Of a stretch of DNA of 21,122 nt, positions 6,959-15,217 are shown piece by piece. Numbering within the stretch: the stretch's first letter is position 1; every line of letters begins with the position of its first letter. The translations under genes and the position numbers were made by a program. Below the pieces are notes generated by a model. It had not been told where the DNA came from. It made no database searches and worked only from the letters and a program-made list of their open reading frames with translations. This DNA is from Verrucomicrobiota bacterium (GTDB taxonomy: Bacteria > Verrucomicrobiota > Verrucomicrobiia > Limisphaerales > UBA8199): positions 1 to 21,122 of the forward strand of contig JAPLUA010000654.1 of the NCBI GenBank assembly GCA_026397855.1, given 5' to 3'.

Positions 6959-9394
6959 ATGAAAGTCACCTTTAATTGGCTCAAACAGTACGTCGAGTTC
7001 GATTGGTCGCCAGCCGAGCTCTGCGAGCGGCTCACCATGCTCGGCATCGAGGTCGAGGGCGTCCAGAAGCTCGGCGGCGAATTTGAAGGCGTTGTCGTTG
7101 CACACGTCATCACCAGGGACAAGCATCCCAACGCTGACAAGCTCACCGTTTGCCGTGTCCATGATGGCAAGGGCGAGCGGCAAATTGTCTGCGGGGCGCA
7201 GAACTTCAAGGCCGGCGACAAAGTGCCGATGATCCTGCCGGGCGCCAGCCTGCCGGCCAAGCCCGGCGAGGCGCCATTCACGATCAAGGTCGGCAAGATC
7301 CGCGGCGTCGAATCGCACGGCATGATGTGCTCACCGCAGGAGCTCGGCCTGAGCGACCCGGTGGATGGGCTGCTCATCCTGCCGGAGGATGCCAAGGTCG
7401 GTCAGCCGTTTGCCGAATACCTCGGCCGGAGCGGTAGCGATATCGTCTATGATCTGGAGATCACCCCGAACCGGCCCGATCTCAACAGCGTTATCGGCAT
7501 CGCCCGCGAAATCAGCGCGCTGACAGGCAACCCGCTGAAGCTGCCGGAGGTGAAGCTGAGCGAAACCGGCAGCCCGGTGCAGCAATCGGTCGCGGTGCGG
7601 ATTGAGGATCCCGAGCTGTGCCCGCGTTACACCGCCCGCGTGATCCGCGGGGTGAAGATTGCCCCCAGCCCGGATTGGCTGAAAAGCGCGCTGGAAAAGG
7701 TCGGCGTGCGCAGCATCAGCAACGTCGTGGACGTGACCAACTACGTGATGCTCGAAACCGGCCAGCCGCTGCATGCGTTTGACTATCATCTGTTAGCCAA
7801 GGCCGGCGGAGCCGCTCCGCCCAGCATCGTCGTCCGCCGCGCCACCGATGGAGAAAAGTTTATGACCCTGGATGGCCAGGAGCGCACCCTGACCAGCCAG
7901 ATGCTGCTGATCGCCGACGAGACCAAGGCCGTGGCCCTGGCTGGCGTCATGGGCGGGCAGAACAGTGAGATTAATCTGAACACCGTGGATGTGCTCGTCG
8001 AGAGCGCCTGCTTCAAGCCGCAGAACATTCGCGCCACCTCAAAGAAGCTGGAGCTGCGCTCGGAATCGTCTTATCGCTTCGAACGCGGCGCCGATGTCGG
8101 CGTCTGCGACTGGGTCAGCCAACGCGCGGCGCAGTTGATCCTGCAGACGGCGGGCGGGTCATTGGAGCCGGGAGTCGTGGATGCTTATCCGAAGCCATTT
8201 GCGCCCAAGCAAATCGCCCTGCGCCACGCGCAGACCGACGCTGTGCTCGGCATCCCGGTGCCTGCGGAGCAACAGATTGACTCGCTCCGTCGGCTGGGCC
8301 TCGAAATCGCCACAGATGCGGCGGCTTCTCCGGCGTCCACGGTTTTCAAGGTCCCCTCATTCCGCGTGGACCTGAAGCGCGAGATTGACCTGATCGAAGA
8401 GGTCGTGCGGCTCTACGGCGTGGACAGGATTCCCGCCACGGCGCCTCGCGGAGCCATCGGCACCAACGCCTACGACGCGGTCCATGACCAACTCGCGGAG
8501 GCCCGCCGCATCCTGACGGGTCTCGGCTTGTTTGAGGCCCAGGGGCAGACGCTCGTTTCCGACACAGCCGCCCGCCTGGTGGGCGCTGAGGGGCTCGTGC
8601 CGCTGGCCAATCCCTTGAGCAGCGATATGAACGTGCTGCGGCCGAGCCTGCTGCCCGGCCTCCTGGATGCGCTCCGGCACAACCTCAGCCGCAAGACCTG
8701 CGACGTGGCCCTGTTCGAAGTAGGTCGCGTATTCGCGGAAGTGAACGGCCATCGCCAGGAGGGACGCCGCGTGGCCATTGCCTTGACTGGCCAGCGCAGC
8801 CCCCTGTTTTGGAGCGGGGATGAACGCGAGGCGAAGTTCGACATCTACGATCTGAAGGGTGTGCTGGAAGAATTCCTGGAGCAGTTCGGCCTGCGCGGGC
8901 AGACCTATGCGCGCCGGGCGGAGAACACCACGCTCTTCCTGGAATCGGCCACGGTCCAGCTTGGCAAGTTCACGCTCGGCGAATTCGGGCAGTTGCTGCC
9001 GCCCCTCGCCAGGCGATACGACCTGCGTGATGTCGTGCTGCTGGCGGAACTGAATCTCGACGTGCTGCTGGCGCGGCGGAACCCCGTGAAGTCATTCAAG
9101 CCGCTGCCCTCCTTCCCGGCCATCCGCCGCGACATCGCGATGGCGGTGCCGGAAGCGACCACCCACGAGGCGGTCCTGCAGGTGGTGAAGCAGGCCAAGC
9201 CAGCCAACCTTGAGGGGGTGGACCTGTTTGACGTGTTCCGGGGCAAGAATGTTGCCGCGGGCCAGAAGAGCGTGGCTTACGCCTTCACCTACCGCCACGC
9301 GGAGCGCACGCTAACCGATGCCGAAGTCAACGCCGCCCATGAAAAGGTGGTCGAGCAGTTGAAGCAGAGGCTCCAGGCGGTAGTGCGGGAGTAG
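6959..9394 (+). CDS. pheT: Phenylalanine-tRNA ligase beta subunit
   Basis: An 811-residue protein of full length. The N-terminus MKVTFNWLKQYVEFDWSPAE is typical. An EMAP/OB-fold tRNA-binding domain lies at about 40-150 (ITRDKHPNADKLTVCRV, IVCGAQNF). The B3/B4 editing domain spans about 210-400 (YTARVIRGVKI, ISNVVDVTNYVMLETGQPLH). The B5 domain contains RVDLKREIDLIEEVVRLYG. The C-terminal FDX-ACB anticodon-binding domain starts at SFPAIRRDIAMAV and ends in TYRHAERTLTDAEVN. It forms the heterotetramer with PheS, its immediate upstream neighbour, and must be co-transcribed with it. A hairpin follows its stop codon. Confidence 0.97.
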   Translation: MKVTFNWLKQYVEFDWSPAELCERLTMLGIEVEGVQKLGGEFEGVVVAHVITRDKHPNADKLTVCRVHDGKGERQIVCGAQNFKAGDKVPMILPGASLPAKPGEAPFTIKVGKIRGVESHGMMCSPQELGLSDPVDGLLILPEDAKVGQPFAEYLGRSGSDIVYDLEITPNRPDLNSVIGIAREISALTGNPLKLPEVKLSETGSPVQQSVAVRIEDPELCPRYTARVIRGVKIAPSPDWLKSALEKVGVRSISNVVDVTNYVMLETGQPLHAFDYHLLAKAGGAAPPSIVVRRATDGEKFMTLDGQERTLTSQMLLIADETKAVALAGVMGGQNSEINLNTVDVLVESACFKPQNIRATSKKLELRSESSYRFERGADVGVCDWVSQRAAQLILQTAGGSLEPGVVDAYPKPFAPKQIALRHAQTDAVLGIPVPAEQQIDSLRRLGLEIATDAAASPASTVFKVPSFRVDLKREIDLIEEVVRLYGVDRIPATAPRGAIGTNAYDAVHDQLAEARRILTGLGLFEAQGQTLVSDTAARLVGAEGLVPLANPLSSDMNVLRPSLLPGLLDALRHNLSRKTCDVALFEVGRVFAEVNGHRQEGRRVAIALTGQRSPLFWSGDEREAKFDIYDLKGVLEEFLEQFGLRGQTYARRAENTTLFLESATVQLGKFTLGEFGQLLPPLARRYDLRDVVLLAELNLDVLLARRNPVKSFKPLPSFPAIRRDIAMAVPEATTHEAVLQVVKQAKPANLEGVDLFDVFRGKNVAAGQKSVAYAFTYRHAERTLTDAEVNAAHEKVVEQLKQRLQAVVRE

Positions 9395-9403
9395 TGCGGG
9401 TGG

Positions 9404-9428
9404 AGTAGAACGCCAACGGCGTTCTACT
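9404..9428. repeat. Perfect 11-bp hairpin just after pheT
   Basis: AGTAGAACGCC (9404-9414) pairs exactly with GGCGTTCTACT (9418-9428) around an AAC triloop. There is no T-run, so it is a poor intrinsic terminator. The stem-AAC-stem form is shared with the palindrome at 14351-14369, which suggests dispersed repeat elements. It may still stabilise or end the pheST message. Confidence 0.6.
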
Positions 9429-9545
9429 GACAAGACCGAGGGAAAGACAACGCCGGGCAACCCTTCTTCCCGGTCCCACTGAAGTGATCGGATGAGCTCG
9501 GATGCGGGCGGATAAGTGCGGAGGCCGATGGATGGTTCAGGCTCG

Positions 9546-9588
9546 CTTTTTCTCCCTCTCCTCCTGCAGCGGGAGGCGAGGGGGAAGG
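9546..9588. repeat. Palindromic dispersed repeat, copy 1
   Basis: A C/T-rich half (TTTTTCTCCCTCTCCTCC) is followed by a G/A-rich half (GGGAGGCGAGGGGGAAGG), able to fold back on itself. It shares the TTCTCCCTCTC start with copies at 9653 and 10494. The gap of about 330 bp between pheT and hepT holds this, copy 2 and the pheT hairpin; I see no gene in it. Confidence 0.5.
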
Positions 9589-9652
9589 TGGGCGCGTCCT
9601 CGTCCCTGTGATGGGTTCGCGGTCCGGCGGCCAACCACACGAGCGCGGGCGG

Positions 9653-9697
9653 CTTCTTTTCCCTCTCGTCCATTCAGAATGGAGCAGAGGGGGCCAG
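9653..9697. repeat. Palindromic dispersed repeat, copy 2
   Basis: CTTCTTTTCCCTCTCGTCCA opens the unit; the centre TCCATTCAGAATGGA (9669-9683) is a perfect palindrome with a one-base centre, and a purine-rich half follows. It lies just beyond the 3' end of hepT and has the same orientation as copy 3 on the other side of the hepT-mntA pair. Confidence 0.6.
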
Positions 9698-9724
9698 GGT
9701 TGGCAGGGTTGGGTGATGCGCCCA

Positions 9725-10075
9725 TCAGGATTTCGGCGGCGGGTTTGCGGCGAGATGCGCTTCCAAATGGGCAATCAATGGCGGCAGGTCGCGCGCGACG
9801 GTGTCCCAAACCACATTTAAATCCACGTCATCGTAATCGTGGATGAGAATGTTGCGCATGGCGGTGAGGAGCTTCCACGGAATCTCAGGGAACTGATTTT
9901 TCGCTTCGGGAGACAGTCGGTGGGCGGCTTCGCCAATGATCTCAAACTTGCGGTTCACCGCCTCATATTTCTCCTCGTTCGCCGTGAACGCTTCCAGGGA
10001 AACTCCATCGGTGAAACGGCGGATCGCCTTGGCCGCTTCCAGGATATCCTCCAGGTAGGCGTTATCCTTCCGCAT
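9725..10075 (-). CDS. hepT: HepT-like HEPN toxin (DUF86)
   Basis: A 116-residue all-alpha HEPN protein. The catalytic RNase signature R-x4-H-x-Y is present as RNILIHDY (Arg74, His79, Tyr81). The N-terminal MRKDNAYLEDILEAAKAIRR and the central KFEIIGEAAHRLSPE are typical of the DUF86/HepT family. Known members cleave RNA and are silenced when the partner MNT enzyme adenylylates the Tyr of the motif. The ATG at 10075 overlaps the end of mntA by 14 nt, so the two are translationally linked, antitoxin first. All key residues are intact, so the toxin is probably active. Confidence 0.88.
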   Translation of the reverse strand: MRKDNAYLEDILEAAKAIRRFTDGVSLEAFTANEEKYEAVNRKFEIIGEAAHRLSPEAKNQFPEIPWKLLTAMRNILIHDYDDVDLNVVWDTVARDLPPLIAHLEAHLAANPPPKS

Positions 10076-10370
10076 AAATTGGGGTCGCGGTGGTGAGGAT
10101 GGAATGTCTGCGATAGCGGTTGCGGCTGCTCTCGATGGCGCGGCGGCTTACCAAGTCCACCGGCCGGCCAAACAGTTCCGCCAGATTCTCCTGCATCTCC
10201 GCCCAATCAAGCAACGTTGGATGCGCATCCGCTCGCAGCGTCGCCAGCAAATCTACGTCGCTTTCATCCCGGAAATCGTCGCGCAAAGCCGAGCCGAACA
10301 GTTCCAGCCGGGCGATGCCACGCTCTCGGCAGAACCGGCCTAATCGTTCTGGATTGAAGTTCAGCTTCAC
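10062..10370 (-). CDS. mntA: MntA-like nucleotidyltransferase antitoxin
   Basis: A 102-residue minimal nucleotidyltransferase. The signature GS-x10-D-x-D is present: LFGSALRDDFRDESDVDLLA, with Gly26-Ser27 and Asp38/Asp40. The rest (DWAEMQENLAELFGRPVDLV) fits MNT domains. Known MntA proteins transfer AMP to HepT and neutralise it. The start is GTG at 10370; no in-frame ATG precedes it. hepT overlaps its 3' end. The 252 bp upstream, to the phosphoesterase stop at 10623, hold repeat copy 3 and must contain the promoter, which I could not identify. Confidence 0.85.
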   Translation of the reverse strand: MKLNFNPERLGRFCRERGIARLELFGSALRDDFRDESDVDLLATLRADAHPTLLDWAEMQENLAELFGRPVDLVSRRAIESSRNRYRRHSILTTATPIYAEG

Positions 10371-10493
10371 GGTTGTGTCTTAACATTTTGAGCCATCCGT
10401 GTCAAAGGGCGGAATTCGTTTTGCTTTCGCAATACTGAAAGGATGCGATCACCAGATCATTCGCACAGATACCCCATCCTGGTCAACGGCACG

Positions 10494-10541
10494 ATTCTTC
10501 TCCCTCTCTTCCATTCAGAATGGAGGAGGGCTGGGGAGAGG
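10494..10541. repeat. Palindromic dispersed repeat, copy 3
   Basis: The unit begins ATTCTTCTCCCTCTCTTCCA and contains TCCATTCAGAATGGA (10510-10524 approximately), identical to the core of copy 2, followed by a purine-rich half. It lies between mntA and the phosphoesterase gene. The rest of the region 10371-10622 shows no convincing gene. Confidence 0.6.
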
Positions 10542-10622
10542 AGGTTCGGTAACCAGAGTTGCAGCCGACCATCAGCCAGCAGGCGCGGGAGAGCCCATTC
10601 TTCCCTGCACCGCGCCCGGTGA

Positions 10623-13166
10623 TCACTCCGCCACGGCCGGAGAGACGGGTTGCGTAAAGATGGCCCGGTGAATGGGTGTGGGGTAGGGGGCGTCCGGGCC
10701 TTTGGCGGCCGCCCACAGGATGCGGTTCAAGGCGTCCTCGGGCGCGCGGTCGTAGTCGCGAAAGTTCATTTGCGAGGATTGTTTGGAGAAGGGCGACTTG
10801 ACGGTGTTCTTGGCCAGCAGATCCACACGGGCGGGCAGCGGGCTAAACGGCTTGGCCAGCGCGGTTGTCTGGAAGCAGTTGAACATCGGCGTTGCGCCAG
10901 CATCGTACTGCGTCAGCGGCGGCAGCCCCAGGATCAACTCCATCGTGCGCACCATGCTGGCGGTCGTATAAAGAGTGCTATCCACCAGGCCCCGCTTGCA
11001 ATAGGGGCTGATGACCAGCCCTGCCGTCCGATGCGCGTCCACATGGTCCGGGCCGTTCTGGGCATCGTCCTCGATCACGAAGATCGCCATCTGGCTCCAG
11101 AACTTGCTACGCGAGGCGGCCTCGACGATGCGGGCGAGGCCGAGGTCGTTGCTGGCGACGCAGGCATCGGGCTTGAAGGCACCGGGTGTGGTGCCGCGGG
11201 TGTGGTTCTCGCCGAGGGACATGATCATGAACTGAGGGAGCGTTCCCGTCTGCTCAGCCTCGTGGAGATCCTCGATCCAGCCCTTCACCCTGTCCATGTC
11301 GCGCCCGGCCTCCCAGCGGCCGCGGTTGACCGAGGGCACGCGCCGCGCGCCTTCGCCGTAACATTTGTAGCTGACGCCGTGCCGCTGGCACAGGTCCCAC
11401 AGGTATCCCGCCGAAGGCGTTTCCATCTCCACATTCCCGGGCAGGCGGCCATGCTGGGAGTAGGACATGAGCCAGGAGCGCTGGTTAAAGTCGGTCGCTA
11501 TCGCGGCGTCGCACCAGCTATGGCCGTCAACGCTCACCTCGCCGTTGCAATACAGGTTGTCGAGCAGCACATACTCCCGTGCCAGTTGATGCTGGTTGGG
11601 GGTGACCGCCTCGCCATAGATCGCCAGTGACGGCTCACCGTTGCCAATCGGCTTCCCGCCGGCGTCTTTCATGTCGCCGAACACCTGGTCGTAGGTGCGG
11701 TTCTCCTTGATGATGTAGAGCACGTGCTTGATCGGGCACGGTTGGCCGACCTGTTCGGGGATCACGCTGCCGCTGGGGATAGGTGCCTGGTGCAGCGCCT
11801 GGGGCGTGTAGGGCGAGTTGCGCCGGACCTGCTCGGTATGGGCGGCCATCTGCGCGGAACCAGGTCGGTTGATGAAGGAAACCGAGCCCTCCAACAGGCT
11901 TGCGATGTGATCATGCGCCAGGGGGTTGGCTTTCTTCCGCCGGGTTTTGCCGTGGCTGGGAAAGTTCGGGTGCGAAACCAGGCCCTTGCCGTTGGCGACG
12001 AATAGCGTCTGGTTGTCCGGGCTGACGCATACGGCGCTCGGATACCAGCCCACGGGGATAAAGCCGTTTACTACCGACACGGATTCACGGTTGCGCCGGG
12101 CCTCTTCGGACAGGGCATTCGAAATATCTACCAGCATGACGCTGTTGTTATCCGCGTTGGCGACGAAGAGCGTTTTGCCGTCCGGTGACACCGCCACGGC
12201 GTCAGGCGTGCTGCCCTCGGGCGACCCGGGGTAAAGCGAGGTGGAGATGATCTCGCGGGCAGCCTCCGGCACCCGGCGCTTCAGGCTGGCTTCGGGCGCC
12301 GGCTTTTCGACCGCCTTGGTTTGGATGACGTGCACGGTGTTGTCACCGCTGCACGCGACGAAGAGGCGCCCGTCCGGCGCCAGGGCCAGGTCGTTGGGCC
12401 GGATACCCACTGCGATGTTGCGCGCGCGCCGATTCGACACCGTGTCCACCACGCTCACGCTTCGGCTGCCCCAGTTGCTCACGTAGAGATGCCGCTTGTC
12501 CGCGCCGAAGACGCACGAATGGGGGTATTCTCCCACCTCCACGGTCGTTTCCAGTGCGAGCGTCTGCGCGTTCAGCACCCAGATCTCGCTGTTGGCTTCG
12601 TTGCAGACGTAGACCTTGCCCGTCCCGGGATGCACGGCTATCCCCGCCAGAAACACCGCTTCCGCTTTTGGTGAGGGCTTGACCGACCCGTCGGGCGCGG
12701 CTTTGGTGTCGGCGTATTTGAACAGGTGGATCCGGCCGGAGTCGCCGCCGGACACCAGGATGCGGCGGCCGTCCAGACTGAACGCCAGGCCGTTCCAGAT
12801 CCTCTGCAGTGGAAAGAACTGGGTGACCCGCCGCGTCGCGATATCCAGGAGGCTCAACCCGGTGTCGTTGTATCCCGCGCTGGCTGCCAGCAGCATTTTC
12901 TTGTCCGGCGAGACCACCAGCTTGAGGGCCAGGTCGCTGATCGGGACGTGCTCGCCGACCGGGGTGACGCCCCAGCCATTGAAGAGCAGATTCGTGCCGG
13001 GCTTAAGTCCGGACGCCAGGCGCACCTGGGCATCGTTGACGGCCTCCCCGGCTTTGCGCGCCGGGCTTTGTTCCTGTGCGCCGCAAGGCCATACGATCAG
13101 GAGCGCCATGGCGGCGAGGAGGCCGGCCTGGCACCGTGCCTGGTATAGGGCCTGGTTTACTGCCAA
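10623..13166 (-). CDS. Exported YncE-type propeller fused to a phosphoesterase (PF04185-like) domain
   Basis: An 847-residue protein with a hydrophobic N-terminal leader (GLLAAMALLIVWPCGAQ). Residues about 75-440 form a YncE/lactonase-type propeller, with repeated SPDGKTLFVANADNNSVMLV and APDGRLFVACSGDNTVHVI units. Residues about 478-775 are a phosphoesterase domain related to phospholipase C and acid phosphatases: IIKENRTYDQVFGD (485-498), DNLYCNGEVSVDGHSW (536-551), MSLGENHTRGT (649-659), IEDDAQNGPDHVDAHRT (698-714) and VISPY. Such two-domain proteins are widespread in Verrucomicrobiota and Planctomycetota; the substrate is not established. The start is uncertain: TTG at 13166 gives a full leader, while the ATG at 13109 gives a short one. 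GlpQ is divergent, 30 bp away. Confidence 0.85.
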   Translation of the reverse strand: MAVNQALYQARCQAGLLAAMALLIVWPCGAQEQSPARKAGEAVNDAQVRLASGLKPGTNLLFNGWGVTPVGEHVPISDLALKLVVSPDKKMLLAASAGYNDTGLSLLDIATRRVTQFFPLQRIWNGLAFSLDGRRILVSGGDSGRIHLFKYADTKAAPDGSVKPSPKAEAVFLAGIAVHPGTGKVYVCNEANSEIWVLNAQTLALETTVEVGEYPHSCVFGADKRHLYVSNWGSRSVSVVDTVSNRRARNIAVGIRPNDLALAPDGRLFVACSGDNTVHVIQTKAVEKPAPEASLKRRVPEAAREIISTSLYPGSPEGSTPDAVAVSPDGKTLFVANADNNSVMLVDISNALSEEARRNRESVSVVNGFIPVGWYPSAVCVSPDNQTLFVANGKGLVSHPNFPSHGKTRRKKANPLAHDHIASLLEGSVSFINRPGSAQMAAHTEQVRRNSPYTPQALHQAPIPSGSVIPEQVGQPCPIKHVLYIIKENRTYDQVFGDMKDAGGKPIGNGEPSLAIYGEAVTPNQHQLAREYVLLDNLYCNGEVSVDGHSWCDAAIATDFNQRSWLMSYSQHGRLPGNVEMETPSAGYLWDLCQRHGVSYKCYGEGARRVPSVNRGRWEAGRDMDRVKGWIEDLHEAEQTGTLPQFMIMSLGENHTRGTTPGAFKPDACVASNDLGLARIVEAASRSKFWSQMAIFVIEDDAQNGPDHVDAHRTAGLVISPYCKRGLVDSTLYTTASMVRTMELILGLPPLTQYDAGATPMFNCFQTTALAKPFSPLPARVDLLAKNTVKSPFSKQSSQMNFRDYDRAPEDALNRILWAAAKGPDAPYPTPIHRAIFTQPVSPAVAE

Positions 13167-13196
13167 AATGCCCGCTCAGCAGATGTTTGAATCATC

Positions 13197-14207
13197 ATGA
13201 AGACCATACTCACTGCCGTTCTGTACTCCCTGGCTTTAACCATCGCTGCCCAACCGGGCAAGCCCGTCGTCATCGCGCATCGCGGCGCCAGCGGGTATCT
13301 GCCTGAGCACACGCTGGAAGCCAAAGTGCTGGCCCACGCCATGGGCGCGGATTTCCTGGAGCAGGACGTCGTCCTCACCAAGGACGACGTGCCCATCGTG
13401 ATGCACGACATCCAGTTGGAGACGATCAGCGACGTGGCCCGGCGGTTTCCCGACCGCCAGCGGACAAACGGCCATTACTACGCGCTGGATTTCACGGTTG
13501 CAGAGATCAAGCAGCTTCACGCCAACGAACGCATCAACCCGAAGACCGGCAAGGCGGTCTATCCCAACCGCTTTCCCCTGGGCCAGTCGTCCTTCCAGAT
13601 CCCGACGCTGGAAGAGGAACTGCAGCTCATCCAGGGGCTCAACAAGACTTCCCGCCGCGTCGCGGGCATTTATCCCGAGATCAAGCAGCCTGCCTGGCAT
13701 CGCAAGCAGGGCCATGACATCAGCCGGATCGTGCTGCCGATCCTGCGCCGCTACGGTTACGTCAGCAAACAGGACCCGTGCTGGATCCAGTGCTTCGAGA
13801 TGGACGAGGTGAAGCGCATCCGGACCGAGCTGGGCTGGGAGGGGCGACTCCTCCTGCTCCTCCCGGGCAGCCCGAAGAAGACGGACGGGAGTGGCGGGGA
13901 GAAGTGGTTCACACCCGCGGGCATGGAGGAACTGGCAAAGGTGGCCGACGGCGTCGGCCCAGAGCTCAGCGCGATTGTGTCCGGGAACTCAAAGGCCGGC
14001 CGCAAGGTGACCGACTTCGTCAGGAACGCCCATGGCGCGAAGCTGACCGTGCATCCTTACACGCTGCGCTCGGATGACCTGCCGAAGTGGGCCGACTCCA
14101 TGGACGACGCGCTGGAAGTTCTGTTTGTCGAAGCCGGGCTCGACGGTCTTTTCACCGACTTTTCGGATGTGGCCGTCCAATGGCTCGGGTCGCACGGAAA
14201 GCGCTGA
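13197..14207 (+). CDS. glpQ: Periplasmic glycerophosphodiester phosphodiesterase
   Basis: A 336-residue GDPD enzyme that hydrolyses glycerophosphodiesters to glycerol-3-phosphate and an alcohol. A signal peptide (MKTILTAVLYSLALTIAA) marks export. The catalytic signature is complete: AHRGASGYLPEHT (His28, Arg29, Glu37), FLEQDVVLTKDDVPIVMHD (Glu55, Asp57, His70). YPEIKQP, further along, is the third metal-site region, and DGLFTDFSD closes the barrel. The length matches the GlpQ rather than the shorter UgpQ type. It is divergent from another exported phosphodiester-cleaving protein, which suggests a joint role in scavenging phosphate or glycerol phosphate. Confidence 0.9.
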   Translation: MKTILTAVLYSLALTIAAQPGKPVVIAHRGASGYLPEHTLEAKVLAHAMGADFLEQDVVLTKDDVPIVMHDIQLETISDVARRFPDRQRTNGHYYALDFTVAEIKQLHANERINPKTGKAVYPNRFPLGQSSFQIPTLEEELQLIQGLNKTSRRVAGIYPEIKQPAWHRKQGHDISRIVLPILRRYGYVSKQDPCWIQCFEMDEVKRIRTELGWEGRLLLLLPGSPKKTDGSGGEKWFTPAGMEELAKVADGVGPELSAIVSGNSKAGRKVTDFVRNAHGAKLTVHPYTLRSDDLPKWADSMDDALEVLFVEAGLDGLFTDFSDVAVQWLGSHGKR

Positions 14208-14324
14208 GGTTGTTGCCGGGTGCCGGGGATCTCGATCTGCCGGCGGTTGAGGCGGGAATTTGCAGGGAATTGCTTATCGCACACCCGCTTGTAATAGGCG
14301 CTGCGCAGTGAACACGCTGTTTGA

Positions 14325-14443
14325 GACGCCAAGGGCGTCGTTCATACCAGCCCAAGGCAACGCCTTGGGTTCATGGCCCCAAACACCATCCGGAGCGCTG
14401 AAGGCGCGACTCAACGGCATCTGGCAACCTCAGTTGAGGTTAA
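14325..14443. repeat. Dispersed palindromic repeat cluster between glpQ and the DUF1080 gene
   Basis: Three hairpins occur in a row: GACGCC-AAG-GGCGTC (14325-14339), CCCAAGGC-AAC-GCCTTGGG (14351-14369) and AACCTCAGTTGAGGTT (14426-14441). The last lies directly after the DUF1080 stop codon on the minus strand and could help end both converging transcripts, though no T-run follows. The remaining sequence (ATCCGGAGCGCTGAAGGCGC) looks like the GC-rich interspersed elements of this bacterial group. No gene is seen in 14208-14443. Confidence 0.5.
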
Positions 14444-15181
14444 TCACAACGGGCGAACCCACACGTTGCGGAAGCGCACCGGGTTACCGTGGTCCTGGAG
14501 ATACAAAGGCCCTTTATCGGCAACCCCTTTGAGCGGGGCCGCGGTCGTGGGCTCGCCTCCGACAGGGACATGGTCCTGAATCAGCACGCCGTTGTGGAGC
14601 ACGGTGAACGAGCCGGCTTGTACCTGGCCATCCGCGAGCTTCTTCGGCGCATGAAAGATGATGTCGTAAGCCTGCCATTGCCCGGGCTGGCGGCACGCAT
14701 TGACCATCGGCGCGTTATGCCCGTAGAAAGCCCCGCACTGGCCGTTCGGGTAGGTTTTGTTGTGGTAACAATCGAGCACCTGGATTTCGTAGCGCCCCAT
14801 GAGATAGACGCCGCTGTTGCCGCGGCGCTGCCCATCGCCTTTGACGACCGACGGCGACGCCCACTCGACGTGCAACTGGCAGTCGGCGAATTCTTCCTTG
14901 GAGAAGATGCCGCCTTGGGGCGTGGTTTCCATCACGCCATCCTCCAGCTTCCATTTCGGCTCGGCACTGCGCTCGCCGCGAAACTTGGACAGGTCTTTGC
15001 CGTCGAACAGCACGTTGGCATCCGAGGGCGGGCCTCCGGCCGGGCCTGGTTCCACCACCGGCGGTTCCTGCTCTGGCCCGGGAGCGTCCGCCGCGCGAGG
15101 GCTGATAACAAAGGCCGCCAGGAGCAGGCCGGCCACGGCTACGACTTTCGCGGTTCCGCTTAGCCACAATTCTGTCTTCAT
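14444..15181 (-). CDS. Exported DUF1080 (3-keto-disaccharide hydrolase-like) protein
   Basis: A 245-residue exported protein. The ATG at 15181 is chosen because GGAGA lies about 8 nt upstream and a signal peptide follows (MKTELWLSGTAKVVAVAGLL). A Pro/Gly/Glu-rich linker (residues 32-53) precedes a single DUF1080 domain: NVLFDGKDLSKF (56-67), RGNSGVYLMGRYEIQVLD, GAFYGHNAPMVNACRQPGQW, and the closing YLQDHGNPVRFRNVWVRPL. The fold is a concanavalin-like beta-sandwich; some members hydrolyse 3-keto sugars, but many are uncharacterised and this one could be a binding module. It lies 36 bp after manC on the same strand and may be read from the trpA-manC transcript. Confidence 0.85.
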   Translation of the reverse strand: MKTELWLSGTAKVVAVAGLLLAAFVISPRAADAPGPEQEPPVVEPGPAGGPPSDANVLFDGKDLSKFRGERSAEPKWKLEDGVMETTPQGGIFSKEEFADCQLHVEWASPSVVKGDGQRRGNSGVYLMGRYEIQVLDCYHNKTYPNGQCGAFYGHNAPMVNACRQPGQWQAYDIIFHAPKKLADGQVQAGSFTVLHNGVLIQDHVPVGGEPTTAAPLKGVADKGPLYLQDHGNPVRFRNVWVRPL

Positions 15182-15217
15182 AAACAGGCTCTCCAATTCA
15201 TGCGCCAACTGGCCCGT

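Noticed and set aside
5618..7318. Long minus-strand open frame of 566 codons opposite rplT, pheS and pheT
   Set aside because: Antisense shadow in GC-rich coding DNA; it lies opposite well-recognised essential genes and resembles no protein family.
9502..9846. Small open frames in the pheT-hepT gap
   Set aside because: They run through palindromic repeats, read open on both strands and show no conserved motif.
10650..11630. Plus-strand open frame opposite the phosphoesterase domain
   Set aside because: Shadow frame; the minus-strand protein has continuous family motifs here.
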